From Myrmaecium sp. VS I D KN 1 (taxonomy: Eukaryota > Ascomycota > Dothideomycetes > Valsariales > Valsariaceae), in contig JADQAV010000001.1 of the NCBI GenBank assembly GCA_019775845.1, forward strand, positions 248,001-312,000: a stretch of 64,000 nucleotides of DNA, read 5' to 3'. Positions 44,365-56,587 of this stretch are shown here, piece after piece (position 1 is the stretch's first letter; each line of letters opens with the position of its first letter). Both the position numbers and the translations under genes were made by a program. The notes beneath the pieces are model-generated. The model did not search any database. It had not been told where the DNA came from and worked only from the letters and a program-made list of their open reading frames with translations.

Positions 44365-44777
44365 GGCTGCGCGCAGTGGAGAGTGGTGGATGTGTGGGGA
44401 TATGGGGGAGATATGGGGAATCGTCGTCGAGCCGGTTGGTGATGGAGGGCGCCGGCGTGGTGGTCTTGGCGTTATTACGGCCGATGTGGCGTAGCGCGCA
44501 CGTCCTCACAGTCAACGACCAATCACGCGTCCAAAGATTATAGGCGCATTTATCTGGGGTAGACAGCCTCGCCGTGATCCGAAGTACATGAACTCTCAAC
44601 GCCGTACATTCTTGTCTATAAAAGAAGCAAATGGTCTATATACAAATGTCCCGGACATCTACAACGAGTGCGACCAAACCTTGCAGCCAAAGAAATCTTG
44701 GGTATCTCCAAGGTGCACTCTTTGCGTAAAACGTGATCATTCAACCGCACCGCACCATCTATGGGTAATGGTCGCCC
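44365..44777. other. intergenic, complex I gene promoter
   Basis: 413 bp between the GLY1 stop and the complex I start (both minus). A reverse-strand CCAAT reads as CCAATCACGCGTCC at about 44518 on the plus strand. No gene seen. Confidence 0.4.
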
Positions 44778-45881
44778 CTAAGCCTTCAACACCTCGCGGA
44801 ACAGGGCGCACAGCTTGTCGACCGTCTCGTCCGAGATCTGGTAGTGAATCACGAGGCGGTTTCCGGAAATTCGAAGGCCGAGAGCTTGACCCTTCTGGAT
44901 ATAGTCGGCGACGTCGACCCCGTGAGCCTCCAGGTCCAGCCAGACCATATTCGTCTCGACCGGGTGCATGAACGTACCGCCCAGTTCCTCCCACGCTCGT
45001 GCTATCTGCTTGGCCTTCTCATGTGATCTGGTGAGCCTGCCTCCAAGGAACGTCTCTTCCACCGCCACCCGCGCGGGAGCCGCCACGACACCGGCCTGTC
45101 TCAGGCCTCCTCCGATGCTCTTCCGAATCCACCGTGCCCTCTTGATGAAAGGCTGAGTCCCCGCGATGATGCTTCCGATCGGGGCTCCGAGACCCTTGCT
45201 GAAGCACAGGCTCACGCTGTCGACCGCATCGCAGTAGTCCTTCAGCTCCCCAGCGCCGCTTGCGCATGCCTCCCATAGTCTCGCGCCATCCATATGCACG
45301 AGAATGCCGTTTGCCCGCGCCCACTTAGAGATCCTCCGCACCTCGTCCAGCGGCATCACCATCCCGTTGAGCGTGTTCTCCAAGCTGATCACTTTTGTTG
45401 GACAGGAGTGAATATCGTCGTCCACCACGGCGTGGCGCTGCACGTCTTCTAGCGTCAGATATCTTCCATTCTTCGGCGTGACTCCTTGCACCATCGCGCC
45501 GCTCAAGCTGGCCACTCCGCCCGCCTCGTAGTTAATGATGTGACCGCGCTGATCCGTGAGTAAGGCGTGCGGCGGCGCTTGCAGGTGCGTCCGTAGCGCG
45601 ACCTGATTGCCCATCGTCCCGGAGAGGACCAGCATCGCCGCTGGCTTCCCGGTGAGCTCCGCGATGAACGATTCGAGGGAGTTGGTGGTGGGGTCTTCCG
45701 AGTAAACGTCGTCCAGCAGGGTAGTTTGCTGGATCGCGGCGAGCATCGAGAGTGTGGGAGAGGTCATGGTGTCGCTGCGCAGGTCCGAGGCCGCGGGCCC
45801 GGCGGTTTCCCAGGCATTGACGGGGAGCGCGCCATTCGTCGGGCTTCTCGTCGCCGTGTGGTGCGCGTATACTTTGAACAT
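44778..45881 (-). CDS. GLY1: low-specificity L-threonine aldolase
   Basis: Role: PLP-dependent cleavage of L-threonine (and allo-threonine) to glycine and acetaldehyde; cytosolic route of glycine synthesis. Seen: one exon, 367 residues, close to the usual family length. Family marks in order: SDLRSDTMTSPTLSML near the start (residues 32-47), DDVYSEDPTTNSLE (57-70), LSGTMGNQVAL (86-96), ENTLNGMVMPLDEV (168-181), HMDGARLWEA (196-205) with the PLP-binding Asp, and SLCFSKGLGAPIGS with Schiff-base Lys229. The first 30 residues have no obvious family counterpart but no clear targeting signal either. It lies between the complex I and HAD genes, all on the minus strand with separate promoters. Confidence 0.96.
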   Translation of the reverse strand: MFKVYAHHTATRSPTNGALPVNAWETAGPAASDLRSDTMTSPTLSMLAAIQQTTLLDDVYSEDPTTNSLESFIAELTGKPAAMLVLSGTMGNQVALRTHLQAPPHALLTDQRGHIINYEAGGVASLSGAMVQGVTPKNGRYLTLEDVQRHAVVDDDIHSCPTKVISLENTLNGMVMPLDEVRRISKWARANGILVHMDGARLWEACASGAGELKDYCDAVDSVSLCFSKGLGAPIGSIIAGTQPFIKRARWIRKSIGGGLRQAGVVAAPARVAVEETFLGGRLTRSHEKAKQIARAWEELGGTFMHPVETNMVWLDLEAHGVDVADYIQKGQALGLRISGNRLVIHYQISDETVDKLCALFREVLKA

Positions 45882-46660
45882 GGCAGTAGCGTGGAGGTGA
45901 CGGCGACTGGGAGGAGAAACAGCGCTGATTCTAGGACGGTTGCCGCAAGCTGATGTCGAGGATATGCGGCGGAATGTAGCTGATCGGATGAGACTATGTG
46001 CTGTGAGAGCGATGTGGGTGACTCACTAGGACTATTAAACACGGACGACTTGAATTTCGAGGCCATGGCTGCGGATGAGTCGCTCACAGTTGCGTTGCTC
46101 CCCTTTGCTCCCCGAAGTCACGGCATCGTGGTGGGGTTGATACCTGCATGGTCCGACTCGGACGGTCCGACAGAGGGCATCTGGACTGCCGGGAGTGGAT
46201 CCGGCTACCCGTGCGCTTGAGGAACGCAAGCCGGATGGGTTTTTTCTTCTTTTGTTCTCCGCGGGTAAATTCATTTTATATACGGCAATTGAATAATGCT
46301 TTTACAGACCCTAAAGATTCAACAACGCCACTAGTAGAGCGGATGTGGTGCATCATGTGGTATGTTCAATATGGAGAGGGTCCTTCACATCGCCATTTGC
46401 GAGGTGCAAAATGCGAATCCAGCCAGCAGGAAATCTGGTCAATAGGTTATTAATTGAAACGTAATGGATACCCGGCAAGCAACGGACCCATTGCTGTCCA
46501 GATACTTGCCGTTCACCAAGGCGGAGCAAAGAAACGCATGGAATGACATTAGCTGACTATTTTCCTCCAAAAAATTGAAGGTGGCCGTGTTGACTCGACT
46601 TAGTCATACTGTTGACGGGACCCTCCCAAGGCCCTAGCATAGCGCCATCATGTTTTGCGC
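45882..46660. other. intergenic, GLY1 promoter
   Basis: 779 bp upstream of GLY1 and downstream of the HAD gene. No gene recognised. Confidence 0.4.
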
Positions 46661-47428
46661 TCATTGCGTCGACTGAGATACTTTCTCTACCTCATCGGCC
46701 ATCTCACCTAGACTATCGAAGTGCCAGGTAATATCCACCTTGCCCTCGTAGTCTGCAAGATTACCACCCATCACACCTCTACCCTTGCTATACCTATCGA
46801 TCCAGGCAGACGGCAACCCGATGTCCTTCGCCGGGCGGTGGTCGTGGAACAGGCTTTGCGCCGTATGCAGAATGCCCTCCTTCTTAACTCCTAGCTCCTT
46901 CTCGCAATGCTCGATCAGGTACTCGAAGTTGCGCAGATCGGGCTTGTAGGATCCGATGTCCTCGGCTGTGTAGATGGCGTCAAACTCGACGCCTGCCAAC
47001 GCTCCCGCGAGCGTCTTGCTGAAGGAAATGCGGTCGACGTTCGACAGGATGACGAGCTTGTAATGCTTCTTGAGCCGTTGAAGCGCACTAACGGTGTCAG
47101 GGAAGGCAGGCCAAGATTGTACGCTGTCACCAAAGGTGGCCTTCTCTTCCTCAGAAATGTCAATGCCTAGGCCCTTGGCCATGTCGCCGTATGTCTCGGC
47201 TAGGACGCGGCTATACGCCAAGTCGGGTTGTTCCCGCTGAATGACGGATTCATACTTGTTGAAGACCCGAAGTGTCTCGAGGCGGTCGTTGCGGAGCTCG
47301 TGGGACGCAGGCAGTTTCTCCAGCAGAGGTGCTAGAGCGCCATATATACCTCCCTCCCAGTCGACCAATGTCCCGTAGCAGTCGAAAGTCAAGCAGGCGA
47401 AGGAGGTGATGGGGCGTGTTGTAGGCAT
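46661..47428 (-). CDS. HAD-superfamily hydrolase, haloacid dehalogenase type II-like
   Basis: Role: hydrolase using an Asp nucleophile; members act on 2-haloacids or phosphorylated metabolites, and the substrate here is unknown. Seen: one exon, 255 residues. Motif I is FDCYGTLVDWE with nucleophile Asp16, motif II VILSNVD, motif III GSYKPDLRNFEYL with its Lys, then ILHTAQSLFHDHRPAKDIGL and AWIDRYSKGRGVMGG. The YGTLVDWE form and the SLFHDHRPA segment are those of the fungal dehalogenase-II-like group. The frame is open upstream to 47503 but has no ATG before 47428, and a start there (MPTTRPITSF) places motif I at the usual distance from the N-terminus. Some fungal relatives are linked to detoxification, but nothing here proves dehalogenase activity. 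Confidence 0.9.
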   Translation of the reverse strand: MPTTRPITSFACLTFDCYGTLVDWEGGIYGALAPLLEKLPASHELRNDRLETLRVFNKYESVIQREQPDLAYSRVLAETYGDMAKGLGIDISEEEKATFGDSVQSWPAFPDTVSALQRLKKHYKLVILSNVDRISFSKTLAGALAGVEFDAIYTAEDIGSYKPDLRNFEYLIEHCEKELGVKKEGILHTAQSLFHDHRPAKDIGLPSAWIDRYSKGRGVMGGNLADYEGKVDITWHFDSLGEMADEVEKVSQSTQ

Positions 47429-50400
47429 GTTGTCAGGAGCAGAGTAAGTAATCGAAAGTGGGGGATCTAGAGGAGGATGTTCGAATGGCGCTCGGTCTGC
47501 CAACTGGCGGAGGGGCGATTCAGAGGTTAAATAGTACTAAGAAAGAAAGGGCAGGTCCTGAAGTACTACCTAGTAAACGAAGGAAGGACACCACGACCTA
47601 CCTATACAGGCAAATAAGGAGGTTGTCACTAACCCCCACCTTCTCCTCCCGGTAATGGGAATGCCCGCATTTGATCAGATGGTTCACTTCCTTCCTTCCA
47701 CAACGTAAGCTCGAAGAGGAAGGGGACCGGAGAGAGCTCCCATCGGTGCTTGAGGAGCAGAGGAAGCGATTGTATCTCACCTGAAGCCACGTAGGCCTCT
47801 GTGCTATGTATATGTGGTCGCATTGGCAACTGCCTGTGTGTTTGATGCCCACGGGACCAAGTGGGATGACGTCAGTTGCGGAAGGCATGCCGAGGGGCAC
47901 GAGGCTGACCGGAGCGGATCCCGGTAGCATTGTTCCGGGCGATATATCAGGTAATGTACGCACATGTAGCACGGTGGGAGTATGTACATACCAAGGGGAA
48001 TCTTCTTCCGAAGCGAGGACAAGTATATCACGATGTTGCTGCTTAGTGGCGCTCAGTGTGTTTCAGGCACTGTAGGACGACGCTCGTGGTAAGAGGATGG
48101 GCGACGTGAAAGCGACTTCATCCGTATAGAGTGAAGTTGTTACATACATACTGTACCTAGGCTTCACCGCACAAAGCACCTGAGCATTCAAATAATGTGC
48201 GCACTATAGATCGTGTACACTCCTCCTCATATCGCACGGTTTTACTGAGAAATTTAACCCTATTCGTGACTCGAAAGTTACAATTCAGGTCTTGACAAGT
48301 CACCTCCGGCCCAGCGAAGCAGATTTTAGGCGATCGACCCGGATGCAGCGTCACTGGCAGTCGCACAGCGCTCTGTACACAGTACAGCTTTCAAGTCAAA
48401 CAGTCGTACATCTCAGTACACCTGCTAAAGAAGCATACCAAGACAACAACATGCAAGCTATAACTCACATGGGTGCTTAGTTGTGCAAATGTCTATGGAA
48501 TGATATGCAATCCCAACGTCCGTGTTCAGTCGGAGAGACACGGTGCCATTTACCCCACGGCGTAAGCATAATGAGTGACAAATCACGGATTCAAGGCTAA
48601 TAAGAGACACTCTGTGTTGACTATTAGTGAACCAAAGCACAAAGTGCTGCATTTCTTTGAAAAAGCTGCCGCAGGACAGGTTGCGGAGATTGCTGTCTCT
48701 TGTAGTCTCGCACGGATAGAAGGTCAATAGCGTTGGTGAAAATTATCTATACGGCTGTTTACTCCATGTGGTTACCCTAGGCACGCACCTTCCGAATCTG
48801 CAAGATGAGATCGGCTTGAGATTAGGAGTATGTACTTCAATTGTATGTACTGTAGGCAAATCATGGAGGCTTTCTCGATAGAAAATCGAACTAGTAGGCT
48901 ACGCCGCGTTCTGGTACAAGTGAAGGACGCGAAACACGGGATGTTGAGCGCTTGCGCCGCAAGTTTCGGATCCGAGAAGGATGGATTGGCGAAGGATCTG
49001 CACAATCCGTAAGATGAGAATATGCACTGGCTTATTGAAATACCACCAAGGACGAGATGGAGTTAGTTATGCCTCGGTGCCAGGCCGATCTCCGCTCGCA
49101 GATTATGAGCGCGATCCCATCATCCAGTCAGCTGGGTCGGCCGGTTGCGACCTGCTGCTTGTTCATGATGCTGCGCGCGCGGGTTTGCAGCCCTCGCGGG
49201 CACGATAGCGACAGTAATTCGCTATGGACGGCCACGCCCTGCAGAAGCAGGAAATGAGCTGGTCCAGGTTGGGGTACAGCCAAGAACCGTTCGGGTGCGC
49301 CCTTCGGGATTCTGCACGTTGTGGCACTTGCGGGATGATTCGCTGGTGTGGGACGACGACGACGACCTCGACGTCGGGCGCCACAGGCATCGGCCGTGTT
49401 TGTGGTGGCCCTGAGGGCGGGCGACGAAACCTGGTGCGGCTGCGGGCCCGGGAGATGGCGCAGGGACCTTGAGCTTAACGTTGTTTAGGGCAACGGTTAG
49501 CTGGAAAAGCGGAAAGTTTGACAGGGCCCTGACAGCTGCCAACTCGAACCGCAAAACGGCGTTGAGCACTGCTGAACGGGCGGTCAGGACGGAGGAGGAA
49601 CGGACGGGGACGCGATATCAGCTCGGATGCACCATCAGGGTGAACGGGAGGGGATGAAGGGGAAGGAAGAGGAGGAGGATGAAGTCGATGAGGGCGCGCG
49701 AACGATGGATGCAATGGAGGGAGGATGGATAACAGTGGACAGCGAGCATCGATGGTACAGTACTCCGTATACAATATTCTTCCTCGGACCAGGAGCAAGA
49801 ACGGGGAACGCGGAAGGTCGAGGCATCGGTGTGAGTGGATGGGGAGGGAGAGGCGATCGACGGACGAGCGTGCGTGGCGATGCAGCGGCGCCGGGGAGTG
49901 GAGGGGAAGGCAGTGGGCAGTGGGTGGGCAGTCGGAGGAGGGAGGAGGGCAGTGGGTGGCAGTGAGGTGGAGAGCAAGCCGGTGGAGGGAGAAGAGAGGA
50001 GAGGAGAGGAGAGGCCGGGTTGCCGTGGGTGCGTTGCGCTGGCCCGCGGTCATTGCGCTGTTGTTCCAGGACGCGGGCGGGACGTATCGACCATCGCGGC
50101 CGTGGCCGTGTTAAATGACTTGCCCGTCCAGGGTCGGAGACGAAATTATAGGGGATGGTCAGTTCCCTGCCCCAGCCCACTCTACCGTCACTCCTCGCAA
50201 CCTCTCTATTCCTTCTTTCTCCCTCCGCCTGCTTTTTCCTCTCCTCCCTCGCCATCTTCCCTTCCCTTGCGTATGCAGGCCTCCGCTGTCCGATATCCTG
50301 TCTGGTCTACTGCACCTCTTCGCTTATCCTTCGTGGCTCACGACTCCGCGGGAGCGACGAGAGGATAACGTACATCGCCGTCCCGCGCCCAGTTCACCGC

Positions 50401-50660
50401 CTTCACCTGTTCCTTGTCCAGCTTCTGGTCCTTGAGCCTCCTGCAAGAACGGCGCGCGCTGCACGGCCTGCCTCTTCTGCAATTCGACTTGCTAGCGTCA
50501 TCTGCGTTTCCTTTCCCCTCGCATTGGTCACCTGTGACCGCTCACATGCCCCGGTGCTGCGGTTCTGCTCTCTACATTCTACCTACAACAACACAGTCGA
50601 AATCTCAGCGCGACTGCCTGACCCGGTCCTTGCTACATAGGCGCATCTCAATACTCCAAC
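47429..50660. other. divergent intergenic region, about 3.2 kb
   Basis: Between the HAD gene (minus) and MSB1 (plus). I found no supportable gene. The only obvious structure is a GAGAG run at 49991-50014. From about 50160 the sequence is C/T-rich, consistent with the MSB1 leader. Confidence 0.45.
49991..50014 (+). repeat. (GAGAG)n repeat
   Basis: Four or five GAGAG/GGAGA units. Confidence 0.85.
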
Positions 50661-53600
50661 ATGCCATTCTTTTCCAAGGTCTTCAAGCACAAGGACGGCC
50701 CGCGGTCCTCATCAAGAGTCGGGAAGAATGCGGACGAACACGCGGCTACTGAGCCGTCGAAACCACGCTGGGAGGAATCATGGACGCGCAAGGAGGTGTC
50801 GCCCGAAGAGGTTCAAGAGCTGATACATATCTGCACGCAAGAAATGAAATCCAGAGGTGGGACTCTCTCCAATCGGATTCCTCGCTTTCTGCCATAGCAG
50901 AACTTGTTCGCTGATGATATTCCACTAGCTTTGGATATGCCATTTCTTCTGCTACCGTTCCGACCGAATGTCGATCCAGGCAATGCGCGCAGTTTCATTC
51001 GCAACTTCTTCAAGGCGCAGTATGAAGGATCGTCAGCATATAGCGGGGCGAATTTACAGCAGGAGCTTCGTCTCACAGAACCGCTGGTCAGTTCTAGGAG
51101 ATCCGCACTGGCCGGAGCGTAGCCACTGACATATGCAGGACCTTTGCTCGATCATGAAATGGTGTTGGAGTAGGCTGCCTGGCGGAGTGGTAACCTGGGA
51201 CGCTTATGAGCTATTCAAGGTTGGGGAACAGGGTGAGGATGTTCTGCGAAACCGGAAAGCGTGAACCAATAGCTCACCACAGATTCCAGATTCGAAAATG
51301 GCCAGAAATGCCTTCCATACCTTCATTCCTCTCAGCGTAGATTCCGATGCCCGTAAGCAGATCATCTTCGACTTCTTCGATCTTCTGTCCGCCATTGCGG
51401 CTCGGGGCAAGACCAACGGTCTAGGCGGCAGGAAGCTGTCGCGGATGGCTGGATGGTGGGCATTCGAGCTATCGGACCAAGGCAAGGGTTTTGATGGCGG
51501 ATATAAGTCCTGGGCTCAGTAGGTACAGACTTCCGTTTCGTAAAGGCGCATAACTGACTCCATGAAGTGCCGCAGATGCGTGTAGTCATCTCTTCTTTGC
51601 CTACCTCAGGTCGCTCAGCCCAGACCCGAAGGGCATCAACAGCATCAATACTTTACCCCGTTCCCTTGAGGCCCTCGTTGCGCAGACCGAATATCCTCCA
51701 GAGACCCCGGCTTTGATGCATTCGTTAACTCCGAAGGTGGTCATGATCGTGGATTCCGTGTCTCCTACGCCTTTTGCGCTCCTTCGACGGGCCAAGCACT
51801 TTGAATACCGGGACGATGATCGTGCACTGCAGAAGTTCTCGTCGTATGAAGACCCAATCAAGGCTCTCACAGATGAATGTCGTCGCGTTTTGAACTGCAT
51901 CGCCTCCACGAACCAATCTGAATCTGCGATCTCTCCTATTGACGGTGGAATGCCGGAGCCATCTTGGTCGCGTTTCGAGGATCTCGGATTTTCGGGTCTC
52001 CTAGACAGCGATACTGGGAGTATGCATGGCTCCTCTATTGGAGAAAGAGATACAGGAGGCCTCCGCCAGACTCCACGTTCACGCGCAAACCTTGGACGAC
52101 CAACAACTCCGTCCTGGGCGGACTTTCTCTCCACTGGTTTCGCGGACGAGCATGGGAGGGTCGCTCCTGCCCCAATGTTGCTGCCACCAGACAAGATCCT
52201 TCCCCCGATTGGCGGCACCGGTCGAGTCCAGAGTTCTCAATCCCACGTGAGATACGGCCAAGATGATGATCTCGAGCCCGGCGAACTTGCCAGCGTTACG
52301 CATTTCGATTTAGACGAAACCTTCTGGTGGGTGTGGATGACTAGTCTAGCCGGAGAAGAGCCAGCCGAACGAAAAGCCGTATTTGGACGTTGTGCTTTGA
52401 TCGAGACGACCATCTCCGGCGCAAAGTGGCTTGTCATAGAGGAACAGGTGAAAGGCGCTTCGCCAGGACCAGAAGAAGGAGCGTACATCGCTGAGAAGAA
52501 GGGGCTGTTCAGCTTTACTAGGCGCGGGCGCCTTGGCCGGCGCAAGTCCACTGGAAAGAAGCCTCAAGCTGCTCTGGAGACCTATCACAGGGGAAACACC
52601 GACATTCCCGCCAGTAAGACCAGCATAGGTCCAGACCAGCATGCGAGAATCCAAGCTGCAGCGGCAAAGCTGGCACAGAAAGAGCAGGAAGAGGCTCATG
52701 CAGGCAGCTACCAGCGTCGTGGCCGAAATGATGATGCTTACTCCACCAAGACGAATAGTGTTATGACTCTGCAGCCTGGCGTCCTCTCGGAAGCAGCTCC
52801 CGCGCTGAAGTGGGCCAAGGAGTTCGATAAGGATGTGATCAGAGCCAAGTATCTGGGCGATCCGGCTGCGGGCAAAGGCTCGAAAGACCTGGTAGCTGTT
52901 GCTAACGGAGCCCCTGCGTCGCCACTATCGAAGGGTATCTTGGACCGAGAGCTGCCCGCACCACCGAGTCAGCCCAATGGTGCCATCCAGAGAAAGCAGG
53001 TTCAAACCCCCGTCCAGACGCCTTCTGCCACCCATACCCCTCCACCGGCGCCTCTTCCTGTATCTCCGAGGTCCAATACCGTGGACTTGAAGAAGCTGGA
53101 AGCGGCATCTGCTGCTGCCCAGGTTCCTCTTCCTACAGGTACTCCTGTCGAAGAGAAGCCTGCGGTGCCGATGGACCACTACAATCAGCATCCTGCTTTT
53201 CGTAATCAAGCGTCGGACTTTTCCCCGGCAGGCCCTGTTGCTCCTGTCCCCATCTCAAAGGAGCGGCAAGAGCCCGCCCCAACACATCCAAAGCCCGCTG
53301 ATGAGATCAAGAAATCCTGGGAGAGCCAGCCAAGCAGTAACGACGTACCGAGCAAGAAAACGCCACCTCATAAACTGAAGAAGCACACACCCAACCAGGG
53401 AGGTGGTGGCTTCCGCAGGTTCTTGGGTATCCACAAAAAGTCCAACAATGTTGATAGGTTAACGACTCCTGAGCCGTACCCAAGAAACGATGCTACACTG
53501 AACATTCCTCAGGGCACTGTCAGCCGTGGCAAGTCCCTTCTTCGCAGGAAGGCGTCACCAACTGATGAAGCGGTTGGAACAGAGGATGAGACCGGCAGAA

Positions 53601-54142
53601 CCACTCCCACTCAACCCCCAGCACTACAGCCGAGCCCAATACCTGCGGAACGCCCAGCCCAGAGTCAGCATCCAAGCGCAACCTACAATGCGCAGAAAAG
53701 CAACGCGGAAGAGGACTTCTCTCGCTTCGACCAAGGGCCCTTGAATGATGCCCCACAGTTTGTTCCGGAATCTGATGAGGACTTGGAGTCTATCGAGCCT
53801 CAATCTGCCGCACCATATGACTCTCCCGATCCTCACTACCCGCACAATCAGTCGCCCTCGGAGATAAGAGAGTCAAATGATGACTTCTCTTCCGAGGAAT
53901 CCATCGACCTGAGTCGTCAAATCTCGCCCTCGCAAGACCGCTGGGCTCAGATTCGGAGAAATGCTGCCGAACGCGCTGCCCGTGCAAGCGAGGACGTTTC
54001 GCGTCGTAGCCACAGTCAAAGTGTCCGCACGGACGAAGGGGAGACCAGTGGAGAGGAGACGATCGAGTCCCGCGTTGCCCGCATAAAGGCGCGTGTCGCC
54101 GAGCTCACTGGTAACATCGAAAGCCAGCCTGTTCATCGCTGA
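50661..54142 (+). CDS. MSB1: Msb1/Mug8-domain morphogenesis protein
   Basis: Role: Msb1 acts with Cdc42 and Rho1 in bud or hyphal polarity and links to the cell-wall-integrity pathway; it works at sites of polarised growth. Seen: five exons, 50661-50856, 50929-51086, 51139-51232, 51290-51518 and 51568-54142 (1083 residues). The conserved N-terminal domain (about 45-430) includes LDMPFLLLPFRPN, FIRNFFKAQYEGS, MKWCWSRLPGGVVTWDAYEL, ARNAFHTFIPLSVDSDAR, GLGGRKLSRMAGWWAFE and AADACSHLFFAYLRSLSP, the Msb1/Mug8 (RhoGAP-like) signature. The C-terminal 600 residues are Pro/Ser/Glu-rich and probably disordered. The acceptor of intron 3 was set at 51289 because it restores GEQDSKMARN; two earlier AGs break the frame or that sequence. 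Functionally it sits close to RLM1 (same pathway) elsewhere in this window. Confidence 0.94.
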
Positions 54143-55641
54143 TTGCGTCTCCCTCCTCGGAAACCCTTTTCTCCATTTATTTGCCCACATAAACATCCGC
54201 CATGTCCGCTCAGATCCCCGTTTCTTCTCTTCCGTAAACACAAGCATTCGTCTTTGTACGCGCGCATCCGGATTGAGAATTCATCTGGTGTGCAAAAACC
54301 TTCCTTCGAAGCCTGTCTCCCCCTTCTAATACTTCAATGACTGCTGTATACCCGATTTCGCTTTCTGAGAAGCAATGCGCACAGAGTGCCTTTTCTGTTC
54401 TTTCTTTTCTTTGCCTTTTTTACTGTTTTCGAGAAAGATACCACCACCTTTTTTTTTCTGCCTTTTTTTCTCTTCCTCTTCCCTCACCATCAATCGAAGT
54501 TGTTCTCCAATCTCGCGCAGGTATCTGCCGAAGCTATCGGCTTCCCCATGCCCTTGCGGACGGGCGGAAAGATCGACGGCGTAGGTAGTCCGCTGATGGA
54601 TGACCATGTATCGTGGCTTCCCTTTTTTCCTTCTTGGACTTCTCAAAGATACACCTCCTTTCCCTCCAGACTTTGAGGTTTTTGTCGGAAAGAAATACAT
54701 GGCCTAACCCTTTGATCATCTGCTTATGTTTCCCCCCTTCTCCCATCTTCCAAGGCCTTTCGACCTAGAGCAGACCTCTAAACCAGAATAGCTCGGGGGT
54801 GTTTTTTTCTTCTTGACCGTGTTCATGTACCGTGTAGATGGGTCATAGTCTGCTTCCTGAAAGATTGTTCGGTGTGTAATGGAATCAGATATTGCAACCG
54901 GCCTCTTGACATTCATGATCAGCTTGAAATCAGCTTGACACGTGTGGTCTTTCCCTTCCTTTTTGCCTTTATGGTGCGATATTACCAAGTCTCTAAGAAG
55001 AAACGTGGACGTGGCAGCGTTTTCCAAGTGATGTCGTTCTCGCGGCTTCGAATAAGGACGGGTGCACTGCATTTACAGAGCAGCACGCACACAAGGGGGT
55101 CCGACTGTCTAAGTACATATCTTTCCCGCTGCTGGAAATGAGTGATTTTATTCCAGGTCCTGGACGACGCGCGTGGTTGGTTCTGTCATCGACGTGGCGC
55201 TCCGTAATTCTTCCTATCCGCTCATATCTCTTTTATCATGAAAGAGCTCCCGAAATCTCCCCCGCGTCTTCCAGGAGCTCGTCCCTGCGCCATGATCATG
55301 ATGACAATGGTATGTGGTTGGTGGTTAGTGGTCCTCAAGGGAACCCTGGACCTACACGCGCCTGGCTATTCCATGGGTACCTACATGATATCGAGGCAAG
55401 GCTGCCGCGCGGGACGACATCATTGGATGTTCAGGACGTGAATTGCTAATTCATTCGTTCCCCGGTTTCCCTACGGCGATCCCGACCACCGGGTGGGGTG
55501 GTGATGGTCCGGATTGCGTTCGCGTTCGCGTTCACCATTCACACCTCCACCCCGCGCGGGAGCATGTTTGGTCGTTATAATCCCTCAATTCACCCTCGAA
55601 CATCAAGCTCCATCCGATCTTCGTTCGGATGAACTGCAACA
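54143..55641. other. intergenic between MSB1 and the tRNA
   Basis: No gene recognised. The first 600 bases are T-rich, as in a 3' UTR. The 150 bases before the tRNA have no clear signal. Confidence 0.4.
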
Positions 55642-55727
55642 GCTTCTATGGCTCAGTTGGTAGAGCGCGGCACTAGTATCACTTCCAGCCTATGCCGAGG
55701 TCCTGAGTTCAAATCTCAGTGGAAGCA
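55642..55727 (+). tRNA. tRNA-Thr (anticodon AGT) with intron
   Basis: A full cloverleaf can be drawn. The acceptor stem GCTTCTA pairs with TGGAAGC (one T-G pair), followed by discriminator A. D arm: GCTC-AGTTGGTA-GAGC. Anticodon stem: CGGCA with TGCCG. T arm: CTGAG-TTCAAAT-CTCAG. The region between the anticodon-stem strands is 20 nt, so a 13-nt intron (TCACTTCCAGCCT) sits at the standard position one base 3' of the anticodon. The mature loop is then CTAGTAA with anticodon AGT (read as IGU), threonine. Internal promoter boxes A (TGGCTCAGTTGG) and B (GAGTTCAAATC) are in place, and a T-run at about 55731-55737 can end Pol III transcription. The 3' CCA is not encoded, as expected. Confidence 0.93.
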
Positions 55728-56285
55728 ATTTCTTTTTGCCTTCGTGATCTTCCCCTCGCGCGACCGATAGCCAGCTAGCTAGACATCTCATCTTTACAGC
55801 AGGGTGGAGATGAGCATGGTGGCGGACTGTTTATTTTTCTGTCCTTCAATATATGCCCGTATGCCTTCGGCCTTGGGGAGGGAGGGGATGAGATGCATAC
55901 GCGCAGACGTCAATGTGAAACAGCATGGAACTTTAAGGGACAGGAGGGCTGAAAATACATGAAATATTGTTGAATGCCTGATCCCAGCTATGCCACATGC
56001 GACTTTCAGCCGGCAGCCTCCTTTTCTTTCCGGTTGGTTGTCCTTTCACTCCACGTACGTATGTGGAGGTGAAAGGGGCGACGAGAATCATACCGGTAAT
56101 CGTCACCGGCCTCCGCGGAAGGGGCAAAGACGAAAAAGAAAAAAGAACTGCAGATCACAGGCAATCTATGTAGAACAGGAGTTCGTGGCGGAAAAGCTTA
56201 TTGAAAATAAAAAAGGTGAGCACTCATAGGGGGGAAGTTTGTGGAGTGCCAGTGGAGTGGGGAAGGGGAACCGGCGACCCCAAGG

Positions 56286-56316
56286 ACGACAACGACAGCG
56301 ACAGCGACAGCGACAA
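56286..56316 (+). repeat. (GACAGC)n repeat
   Basis: Five GACAGC/GACAAC units; a relative of the repeat at 33175. Confidence 0.88.
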
Positions 56317-56565
56317 CCCACCCCGACGGGAACAACACCCCCGCCCCGTTCACGATGGATGAACGAACCGGCCACGACCGGTGTTTTCGACCAGTGACAG
56401 CGTGCAGGCCAATAACCTTCCTCCTCGAGTAGAGAAGAGAAAGAGAGAGGAAGAGGGAAAATGTCCTGCTGGCTCCGAATACATATGCAGATGCAGTCAG
56501 CCTGCAGGGCGGACGGAGGAGGGGCGGGGGGTTTGTCGGGACGTGTTTATGTATGGAGTATGGAG

Positions 56566-56587
56566 ATGGATGGATGGATGGATGGGA
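56566..56587 (+). repeat. (GGAT)n microsatellite
   Basis: Five GGAT units, followed downstream by a G-run of nine. Confidence 0.9.

Noticed and set aside
47429-47503. Upstream extension of the HAD hydrolase frame
   Set aside because: The open frame extends to 47503 but begins with TTG and has no ATG before 47428; the shorter start fits the family.
51519-51567. Alternative donor at 51522 in MSB1 intron 4
   Set aside because: It would keep an in-frame TAG stop directly before the donor; the GTAGGT site at 51519 restores the conserved AADACSHLFF sequence.
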